Shown here in pieces: positions 56,034-64,000 of a stretch of DNA of 64,000 nucleotides. The notes beneath the pieces were generated by a model. It ran no database searches. It worked only from the letters and a program-made list of their open reading frames with translations, and was not told the DNA's origin. Source of the stretch: Calocera cornea HHB12733 (lineage: Eukaryota; Basidiomycota; Dacrymycetes; Dacrymycetales; Dacrymycetaceae); the NCBI GenBank assembly GCA_001632435.1, contig KV423988.1, forward strand, positions 62,001-126,000, in the 5' to 3' direction. How positions within the stretch are numbered: the stretch's first letter is position 1; each line of letters opens with the position of its first letter. A program made the translations under genes and the position numbers.

Positions 56034-57642
56034 CACTCAGCGCGAGCCTGGCTCCTGATACGATGTCGAGGGAAGGGGCGTTGCTCAGCAAGAGTGGGGG
56101 CGAGGAGCGACCGGCCCACGGTGGCAGAGGCAGGAAAGGCGGGGAGCGAGCCACAGAAGAATAGGCGCTTGGAATCCATTGTGTATGTAGTATGATAGGG
56201 CCGCAGACTCGGGCACCCGCAGGCCATCGAGCGATCCGGAACCCCAGATTTCGCCGTGCCGGGGGTGTGGCGTCGCATTCCAGCCTGGGCACGAAGCGCC
56301 CGCGCCTGTCCGACACCATTGTGCGTGCCCCCATCGTTGAGCCATCCGTTTCTGACATGGAGTATTTCCGGATCGCACCCAAGACCTTGCACTGTGCGCA
56401 TACATACTGATTGTGCTAACCCCGGCCTAGCTGGAGAGAGCGCTTCCGACCATCAGCGGTTGGGCCCGGTGTTTCAGGAATCAGGACACAATGCATAGCG
56501 GGGGGCGGGGGCGCCACGACCCTGCCCTGTTTCGCCAAAAATAGAGACACGTGACCTGGATGGCGCCGCATGCCGGCAAGTGCCGGCATCTTTGTGTTCC
56601 TTGGTTTGTTAAGAGTACTGTAGCTTTTACTCTGTCAGTATACTACGACGCCTGAGCGAAAGACTAGCCTCACCCTGCTGCCTGAAGAAGTCGAATGGTA
56701 CCTGGAACCAGGCGGTTCACACAGTCCCGTATATACTGGCTGTAGCAATACCTGATGGGAGAAGAGTGGCAAGCTACTAGTACTGCAAGCAAGTCCCAAT
56801 GAGGACAATAAAGCTGTTGCCAAACCACCTAAACTGGCAGGAGGTTCAGCAACCCAGCCTTGCTTTGTGAATGGAAGAGCACTCCACCACCAGGTTGAAG
56901 GAGATAGCCTTGCAGCCTATTGGGCAAGCTGCCAAGGTCACGAAAGCCCTGGGCCAGAGCTTGCATGACTCCAGGTTGGGGGAAACCTTAGAGCAGCATG
57001 ACTGTGTGCTCAGACTGTGCCCCTCCAACACATCCAACTAAGCAGCTGATTAAAGAAGTTCAGTGTCCATTATGGGCTCAGTAATGGTAGCTGCAATATG
57101 TAGTGACCAGGAGCCGATACTGTCCCTGGCAGAGTTGTGGTTCATGGAAGCCCCGCCTGAAAAAGAATCCGCCATATAATACCCGTCCGCAGCCGCGCGA
57201 CATACCCCACACCTCCTCCCGATGCACAATGACCATCATGCGAATACAGCACCCACGATCTCATTACCTACCGTCTGAAAGGAACCGAGTGCGCCGCCCG
57301 CACCCGCAGCACACTCGCCTCCGATGCGCCCGCCCGGAGGTGTGAGGAAGGAGGAACGGGTGGGAGTGGCTGACCATGTCCGGTCCTGATCGGAGGTGTG
57401 CCTGGGCTCTGGCCAATAGGCGCCGTCCAGGCCTTTATGAATGGCTGAAAATACTGTATGCGCAGGGTGGCTATTACTCGCGATGGAGTCGTTAATTAGC
57501 ACATCATAGCATGCAGTGCGGGCGGGCGGTACTCGCTTTCCGTCGGATCCCTCTTTGCCCGCCGTCCCCGTTCGTGCGGTGTGTGTCGTGGTGGGGTGAA
57601 CAGCGCACTCAGCGCTCAGCCTGCACCGACGAGGAGCGCGCG
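56034..57642. other. Intergenic region between the PC-esterase pair, with transposon-like sequence
   Basis: 1.6 kb between two divergent paralogues. The centre (about 56600-57100) has lower GC and a different word usage from the flanks, like old transposon sequence, with no intact frame. Terminal repeats were not found. The flanks should carry the two promoters. Confidence 0.4.
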
Positions 57643-59020
57643 ATGCGGCGGGTCGTGCTGCTCACCCTGCTCGGCCTCCTCCTCTCCGCCCTATACCTCA
57701 TCCGCCTCCTCTTCCTCCCCGCCGCACCCGCCCTCCCACTCCCCTCCGAACCATTCTTCACCTCCTCCCACTCCCCCCTCGCCCTCCTCCCCCCCTCGCA
57801 ACAGCACCTCACCCTCCTCCAAGGCCGATGGCACCCCGCACCCCTCTCCGCCGACGGGCTCGAGGCGCGCTTTGGACCAGGCGGACCCGCATGCTTCCCC
57901 TACCTGCCGCATGTGGCCAACCTCACGGAGGAAGAGCAGCACGCGGCGGGGGAGGCGCGCAAGCTGTCTGTGAGCGGGTGGGAGTGGGTGCCTGAGGGCG
58001 GACGGATGAGGGAGTGGGACACCGTACGCGTGCTCAGGCGCTTGTTGAATTCTGAGAGGGGGTTGGTCCTCGTTGGCGGTGCGTTGCCCTCTCTTCTCTG
58101 CGGAAAGCTGCTGACCCGTCGGAGCAGACTCGATCACCGGCCAGATGGCGGCGGCGCTCCATTCCCTGCTGCTCATCCCACCGCCGTCCACAACCACAAC
58201 CACCTCCCCACTCCCCCTCCTCATCCCCTCAACGCACCGCTCCCCGCCACCGCACAGCGCCCTAACCCGCCTGACGCTGCACCTGAACCCGCTCCACCCG
58301 CTGCACCACTTCCTGCGCCTCGCCCTCCCGCACGTCCCCGCCTCGCGCTTCGCAGAGCCCCTCGCCCAGTTCCTGCGACACGACCTCCTCCTGCCCTTCC
58401 GCGACCTGGAGCTGCTCTTCCGTGCAGCGGGCGTGGAAGGCTGGGTGGGCGAGAAGGCGGGGTTCTTCGCACAGCAGCCGTGGCTCGGGGCGCTGCCCTC
58501 GCCTGAGCTGCCCGGCCGGCTCTGGCCGGGCGAGCAGGACTCCGTGCTGGTGCTCAACACGGGTGCGCATTGGACGCCGGACCACTTCTACATGCCCGGC
58601 GGGGAGTATGTGCGCGGGTACGCGCGCCTGGTGCGTGCCCTGGCGCCCAAGCTGCTGGGCATGCCCCGCCTGCACGTCGTCTACCGGAGCATCTCCCCGC
58701 CGCACACCGCGTGCCACCTCTCCCAGCGCCCCGTGTACCCCGCCCCTCCCCCGGACGCCGGCCCCACCCCAGCCTGGGGCTGGGACCGCTTCCCCGCGCT
58801 CGACCAGCTCTGGCAGCACGAGCTCGACACCCTCGCTCCGCACGGCCTCGGCCCCGCTGGGGGACGGGTGGGCTGGCTGGACATACGGGAGATGGCGGGG
58901 CAGCGGCCGGACGCGCATCTGCTGGGCGTGGAAGGGGGCGATTGTATGCATTGGTGTGGGGTGGCCGTGCCCGGCGAGTGGGTGCGGATGCTCTGGGAGA
59001 TGGTGGGTGACGAGCCGTGA
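57643..59020 (+). CDS. PC-esterase (Cas1/TBL-like) protein, copy B
   Basis: Two exons: 57643-58078 and 58128-59020, giving 442 aa. It has an N-terminal anchor (VVLLTLLGLLLSALYLIRLL), a Pro/Ser-rich stalk, then CFPYLPHVANLTEEEQHAAG, LSVSGWEWVPEGGRMREWD, and GDSITGQMAAALHS made by splicing (Asp146-Ser147). The end GDCMHWCGVAVPGEWVRMLW carries the D-x-x-H pair Asp417 and His420. Colinear with copy A throughout, including an intron splitting the same GDS Asp codon. Codon use is strongly GC-rich, so coding on the opposite strand also stays open; that frame is a shadow. Role as for copy A (putative glycan O-acyl transfer/removal). Confidence 0.8.
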
Positions 59021-60036
59021 GGTGGTGCGGGAGAAAATGCGCGTGTTTGGCGCACATGGACTGGACTTGTGCGCGCGTGCATTGAACAGCACTGCGTGCA
59101 TATTGATATCGCACAGCATATTGCAATGTACTACATATTAGCATCCTCATTGGCACAATATCAGCATGACCATCATGTTACACGAGAATGAAGTGTGGCC
59201 TTGTTGAGCGAGGATGACGCGCCGGCGCAGGGCTCGAGGGTCGACTTGTTCGGCATCGAAGAAGCACAGGATAGCGACCCCTCCGTAGACTGTAGGAGGG
59301 CTCTGCGGGGTCGGCCGAGGCTCGGCTGAGGACACACAGTATCTGTGCTCTGGTCCGTCGACGTCCACAACGTGACAGCCTGGCTGGACCGCTCTGTGCA
59401 CGACGACAAGCTCGGCGGCTCCGAGCCAACCTACCCACCGAGTTCCACTGATCGGTAGCGCAACAAACAGCAACCTGGTAGAGCCGCCTGTAGAACCGTT
59501 GGAAGTAGCACCTTCTACTGTACGCCACTGACGACCCCGCGATGAATTCACAACCCCCCCCCCAATCCCACACTTCGTCGGTCCGAGTCTCCGCGAACAT
59601 CCAGGTTCTCCGGTCCCGCCCCTCCCGTAGGGTGACAGCCCCGCGTTCTGGGCTCTTCGGCCCGCGCAGCGTGCTTCACGGCGACTCGCGCGGCTTGGGG
59701 AATGTGCGTCGCCCCCGTTCTCCTGGAGTGCGGGTTGGTATTGGGAGGTGGTCGGCAGGTGGCTGTAGCCGAGACGGGTTCAGCTTGTTTGGGAAGTGGC
59801 CACGTGCATGTACATATGACGCGGGTCGTGCTGTGCTTGGGATTAATACCGGACCGACCACTGTTGAGCTCTAGTGGATGTTCACGTTACTGGGGAGGAA
59901 TGTGGAAACCACTAGCCTCACAAAATGTATAAAGAGCGACCTTTTCGGCGTTCAAGCTCTTCATCCAGCTCAAAGTTAAACCGGCCCAGTCCTCTCACAC
60001 TCTCCCAGTCTAACCGTCTCAGACCAGTCTCCAACA
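59021..60036. other. Intergenic region
   Basis: About 1 kb. Minus-strand frames (59147-59551, 59178-59600) lack any domain pattern and overlap in conflicting phases, so no gene is called. A TATA element lies at 59927-59935. Confidence 0.5.
59927..59935 (+). promoter_or_regulatory. Putative TATA box of the small secreted protein locus
   Basis: A TGTATAAAG element about 105 bp before the ATG at 60037, followed by a pyrimidine-rich leader, as in highly expressed fungal genes. Confidence 0.5.
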
Positions 60037-60667
60037 ATGCAGTTCTCCAAGCTCATCTCCTTTTCGCTTTTCTTCCTGTCCTTCGGCCTGTTCGCTATGG
60101 CCATGCCGTTCACCAACGAGCTCGAGGGCGCAACGGCGCGCGCTCCAACGACGCAGCCGTCATCCAGATCGCCACCAACTTGGATGCCAAGGTCAAGGCG
60201 GATGTGGCGCTCATCGCGGCGCTCGTTGCCAAGGGTGACTTGTCCCTCGCTGATTTATGAGGCTGCGGTATGTACGGCATGGCTCACTGACCGCCACAAA
60301 GCTGGTGACCCTGACTACCGACATCATTGCTGCGGTCAACCTCCTTGTTGTCCTCCCTGGTGCCTCCGTTGGCGCGGTCGCTGACGTTACTCTCATCGCC
60401 AGCCTGTACGCGGACATCCTCGTCAAGATTCTCACCGTCCTAGACACCTGCCTCACGGTCCCCGGCTTCCTGACCTGCCCCAACCTCCTCAACCTCGACA
60501 TCGCAATCGCCGCCCTCCTCGCCGCCCTCAACGCCTGTGTCTCGGGCTGCATCGACGCCATCGCGACTGCTTGCGAGTCCATCAACGTTGCGCTCACGAT
60601 CAACCTTCCCGTTTGTGTCAACACCATCGCCATCCTGGTGCCGGTCTGGGCTGTGCTCGGCCTGTAA
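60037..60667 (+). pseudogene. Small secreted hydrophobic protein locus with shifted frames
   Basis: The ATG at 60037 starts a good signal peptide (KLISFSLFFLSFGLFAMA). After ELEGA the natural-looking sequence moves to another frame (SNDAAVIQIATNLDAKV, then ADVALIAALVAKGDLSLAD). Around 60256 the original frame returns (EAA) before a possible GTATGT donor at 60268. The last part, from about 60302, reads LVTLTTDIIAAVNLLVVLPG and ends with LPVCVNTIAILVPVWAVLGL, with five to six cysteines. This implies two compensating frame shifts and perhaps a very short (34-nt) intron. Either it is a decayed gene, or the assembly has indel errors, or my exon model is wrong. The family is not recognised; it looks like a small secreted, helix-rich, cysteine-containing protein. 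Confidence 0.5.
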
Positions 60668-61130
60668 ATAACCTGCTATAGGTGATTCTCTCTGTCTTTC
60701 GGGACCTTTGGACTCATTTTCATCAGCAAGCTCGCATTGGTGCAGGCTGGGTTGAGCGCCTGAGCCATGCAGGTCAAGGTCGCTGGCAGCCGCTCATGAG
60801 GACTGCAGCATACCCCAGTTGATGTCTCTTGCCCAAATGTTGTAGCGCTAAGAATCGAGCCCTGTTTTCTGAAGCATTGTGTGAGCACTCGTTGGTACCG
60901 TTATGGTGTGTACGCCCGATTTTAACAGAGACAACGCACATCGAGCCCGCTTCAGTTAATGTTGCTATGGAGACAGGCACGTGCGAGCTAATTTGATTCC
61001 GCAATCTCCTTTCTTCACGGAACCAGCAGAAGATACCTGGGCCCTGTCCCTTGTTCTGTCCCACCGTGTTGATTCTGTACTATTAATATGGCTCATTGTT
61101 GTATCTGGTCTTAAATTTGCTCTATTCTTC
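60668..61130. other. Intergenic region
   Basis: About 460 bp between two plus-strand loci. No gene seen. Confidence 0.5.
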
Positions 61131-62901
61131 ATGAGTCTTCGTGACCTTGGACTCGATGGAGTGGCTCTTCAACCTCGTGTCGCTGCTATTCTGACAAAAC
61201 TGGTTCATGAACGTGACGAACTCAAGAAACGGAAACGACAAGACAAAGCTCGAGTGCGTCCGCCAGTTGGTTGATTGCTTCCGATGCTAAGGGCGTACCC
61301 AGATCCAGACATTGCACCAGGAAGTTGAGAGGCTTACCTCGCATAGCTCGGCGCTGCAAGACAGCTTGCGCGATACCTCCGATGCTCTCACCGAGACGCG
61401 GACCGCACATACACGACAGACCACCTCGTTGGCGCGCAAGAATGCTATTCTGTCCCAACGCGTCCGCTATTTGGAATCCACCATAACTGATCTCCAGCTG
61501 GAGAGAGACGGCTTGACTCATGCTGTGGAAAGCTTAATTGAAGAGGCAGAAGGTAGGACGATCGGCTGCAAACCGTAGCAGCGCATCTGATGATGGGTGC
61601 CCAGTTCGGGGACCGAGCAGCACGCTGGTGCATCACAGCAGCACGCAACTACGCCAACTTCTGCATTCCAATGGCCATGATCGAAATTTGCGACCTGCCA
61701 ATACCTTCGCGCGTCCGTCAGAGGAGTATGCAGCTTCGCTCATCTCCTCGCTTGCACGACGACTAGATGCAACGCAGGATGCGCTGGAGATTCTCGAGGA
61801 AGATTCAGAAACCAGCGTGAGTCGATCTACTTGCTTGATGACTGGCGCTGACTTGGGTCTTTGGAAAGATTGCTATCCTGGAAGCGCGCATTGCAGATCG
61901 GGAAGCACAGCTGTATGGCGGTCTGATGCCGTCGGAAGCGAGCCGTCCTAAACGATCGTCGAGGATAGAGGATGTGGGGAGCTTGCGGAGATCCTTGCCG
62001 GCTGAAGCCTCCCGAATAACCCATACGCGCCTGGATGTGCTCGAATCAGAGCTTGAAGAGGAGGTGGAGCGCATTGCCAATAAGGTTATTATCTTTTACT
62101 ACACATTCATATTCTCATACTGATTCATTTCAAAGCTGGAGGAGGTCCAAACGTCTATCTCTCACATCTCGGCTCGAAATCTTTGCAACATAACGCCTGC
62201 TCCAAATGGGACAGTCAACAACATATTGGATGGCATTCGTATCGACCCCACAAACTTCCCATCAGAATCAATGGACGTTCCAGAAGCAGGAAACGCACTC
62301 AAGCTAGATGTAACTCGCAGCGGATCCGGCGAAGTCACATCTGCCGTCCACCGTAGCCCGAAGTCGCCTCGGTTCAAATCCGTGCTGAGGGACCTTGATG
62401 CCGAGATCGACCGCCTAGCTTCCGATCTGCATGATCTCAAGGTGGAGAGAGAGACTATGCTGGAGCTATCTGGCGACCCAAAAGAGGTGTGTCGTATGCC
62501 CATCATTCAGTATCTACGTCCCAATCCCCTTCTAGATCGGGCTTAAATTCCCGGAAGCAGCGGAGTTAATGGGCCTCAATGCCGGTCAGAACCGAGGAGG
62601 CGAGGACATGGAACATGTGAAAGAGCGGGAATCACCTTCCCCTCACCATATGTCCTTGCCTCCGGACTCACCAGAGGACACTCTTACTTCGTACGATGTT
62701 GCGTTCCAAGACGACAGTGACCAAAGCGACACCTCGGTGCGACCATCACCCATTATACAGGCGATTCGGCCTGGACCCATCGATCCAGCAGCCTTACAGC
62801 GCCAACTGGCGGATGCACAAACTGCTTTAATGGCGAAGGAAGTGCAACTGCGCCGACTTCAAGACGAACTCGAAGACATGTTAATCGATCAGAATGGATG
62901 A
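61131..62901 (+). CDS. Coiled-coil protein of unknown function
   Basis: Six exons: 61131-61253, 61303-61552, 61605-61816, 61869-62084, 62136-62486, 62536-62901, giving 505 aa. The N-terminal part has MSLRDLGLDGVALQPRVAAI, then heptad-rich helices (LVHERDELKKRKRQDKARIQ, HQEVERLTSHSSALQDSLRD) up to residue 125. More coiled coil lies at LISSLARRLDATQDALEILE and LDVLESELEEEVERIANKLE. Ser/Pro-rich linkers separate the coils, and the last one (LQRQLADAQTALMAKEVQLR) closes the protein. No catalytic domain. Coiled-coil scaffolds of this form are common at spindle pole bodies, septa or in trafficking, but nothing here decides among them. I do not recognise a family. Confidence 0.7.
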
Positions 62902-62999
62902 GCGCAATGAAATTGTAAGTGGTTATCGCATGTTTGTTCGCATACAAAGACAGACATATCTGACTGCCGGGTATATCATACAGATCATGATGAGGAATC

Positions 63000-64000
63000 C
63001 TAGATGGCAAGAGCGGTTCGCTTCTGAGGCGACTTCATGGGCGACTTCAGCCCTCCGCTGGCACGCACGCGAAGGCTCTTGCGGCGAGCGATCTCGCTCT
63101 GCCTGACCCGGCGCTGCCTGTCCATCGCAGCGCCCGGTGTTGAAAGCCCAGCGGCAGCCTTCACACCAAGCGAACGGCGAGAGTGCGCTTTGAGCGCCAT
63201 GGACGAGCGAGACTTGCCGAGCGAGACTGGGATGTTGGACCCTCCCGCAGCATTGCGCCGCTCGTTCAGCTTGCTGATCACGCGGCCGCGGGAGATCCTC
63301 GGCCGACGGCGAGCTGCAAAGCTGGTGGCACTCTTGGAAGGCGACATCATGCCCTTGGAAGGAGAGATATTGGCCATAGGTTTCATGGGGGAGAACGTGA
63401 GCCCCGAGTTAAACCGGGGCAGGGGTGCTGTAGCTGGGGCGACCCATTTGGGGCGGATGTTGAGCGGGGTATCGAGTGGGTTCGCCGTGGTAGACTTGAG
63501 GATACTGGTGGGTTCTTGAATAGCTGGAAGCGGTGTTGTAGCAATGTTTGGTTGCGGAGACTTGATAGTTGGTTGCATGCGTGCCAATGAGGATATCGTT
63601 GGTGCATACAGTGTGGAAGGCTTCTTGGTGATGGTCCTCTGCGGGACTTGCAGCGAGCCATTCAGCTCCTTCTCGCTCATGACAGACCCGCCAAGGCCCT
63701 TGCTGCTCGCCTGCGACGCGTGCAAGTTCCAGGCGTGAGGAGGCTTGTTCTCCTTCTCCGCTCCCTGCATAGCGCTCGAGAAGCTCGGCAGCGGTCTCCT
63801 CTGGGGCATCGAGGGGATCCTATGCGTCCCGCTCGGCGTGCGCGCAGTGCTATCCGAGGCGGCCCGACTGCCAGAGGCCGTCCGGGCGTTGCTGGGCTTG
63901 TGCGGGGCAGCGGCGAGGCCGCCGTACGCGGCTGCTTTCTGCGTCGGAGCGCGAGGGTGCATCGCGCTGGGGTTCGAGATGAGCGGCTTCTTCTCCGTTT
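63000..64000 (-). CDS. C-terminal part of an unrecognised basic, Ser/Pro-rich protein (cut by the window edge)
   Basis: The frame is open from the right edge to the stop at 63000, so at least 333 aa are shown and the start lies outside. It is disordered, Ser/Pro/Thr/Lys-rich, with many SP/TP sites (SPSKGMMSPSKSATSF, LKSPMKSPQKR), a KEN-like motif (AEKENKPPH) and a basic block (ARRRPRISRGRVISKLNERR). The KEN motif and CDK-type sites suggest a cell-cycle-regulated nuclear protein whose level may be set by the anaphase-promoting complex, but this is inference from short motifs. The gene may have more exons upstream. Confidence 0.6.
   Translation of the reverse strand, partial: TEKKPLISNPSAMHPRAPTQKAAAYGGLAAAPHKPSNARTASGSRAASDSTARTPSGTHRIPSMPQRRPLPSFSSAMQGAEKENKPPHAWNLHASQASSKGLGGSVMSEKELNGSLQVPQRTITKKPSTLYAPTISSLARMQPTIKSPQPNIATTPLPAIQEPTSILKSTTANPLDTPLNIRPKWVAPATAPLPRFNSGLTFSPMKPMANISPSKGMMSPSKSATSFAARRRPRISRGRVISKLNERRNAAGGSNIPVSLGKSRSSMALKAHSRRSLGVKAAAGLSTPGAAMDRQRRVRQSEIARRKSLRVRASGGLKSPMKSPQKRTALAI

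Noticed and set aside
59147..59600. Two overlapping minus-strand frames of about 135 codons
   Set aside because: They overlap in conflicting phases, no motif is recognisable, and no splice partners were found.
62366..62385. tRNA B-box-like GGTTCAAATCC
   Set aside because: Lies inside a coding exon of the coiled-coil protein, with no cloverleaf or A-box at the right distance.

Overview
The window looks like a scaffold segment from a filamentous basidiomycete fungus, most likely an agaricomycete. The DNA is GC-rich and gene-dense. Most genes are cut by many very short introns (about 46-60 nt) with GT(A/G)NGT donors, CTNAC/CTGAT-like branch sites and CAG/TAG acceptors. Gene content is eukaryotic: dynein intermediate chain, Sen2, AATF/Bfr2, ELMO, DAHP synthase, MTHFR. 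The species cannot be named from the sequence alone. A 100-N assembly gap lies at 13927-14026. Exon coordinates given here were worked out by hand from frame continuity, splice signals and remembered family conservation. No alignment or transcript evidence was available.

Layout. 1.5-6.4 kb: three tandem intronless genes for secreted ferritin-like Rds1-type proteins. A fourth copy, closest to the first, sits 42 kb away at 48.1-49.2 kb. 7.0-11.1 kb: a ZIP metal transporter and a HIT zinc-finger (ZNHIT2-like) protein. 11.3-13.5 kb: a serine beta-lactamase-fold hydrolase, with a broken relative at 32.6-34.0 kb. 14.3-18.1 kb: a C2H2 zinc-finger protein divergent from a membrane-anchored SGNH/PC-esterase-like protein. 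18.5-24.3 kb: a 16-exon ELMO/CED-12 gene and an AVT-type amino acid transporter. 24.6-32.1 kb: tRNA-splicing endonuclease subunit Sen2, a J-domain/DnaJ-X chaperone and a large R3H-SUZ RNA-binding protein. 34.9-45.5 kb: a polynucleotide-kinase-like P-loop protein with a 17-nt exon, a 772-bp element with long terminal inverted repeats, a 1052-aa acidic intronless nuclear-type protein divergent from AATF/Bfr2, and a dynein intermediate chain. 45.7-54.4 kb: an aldo-keto reductase, the fourth Rds1 gene, methylenetetrahydrofolate reductase and DAHP synthase. 54.6-59.0 kb: two head-to-head PC-esterase paralogues. 60.0-64.0 kb: a small secreted-type protein locus with shifted frames, a coiled-coil protein, and the C-terminal part of an unrecognised basic protein running off the right edge.

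There is no clear biosynthetic cluster or defence system. Most genes are single-copy housekeeping functions in shared intergenic spaces. The lineage-specific parts are the Rds1 family (paralogues with possible gene conversion), the PC-esterase pair that shares an intron inside the catalytic GDS motif, the inverted-repeat element, and the decayed hydrolase and small-secreted-protein loci. Those are the best places to look for something undescribed.
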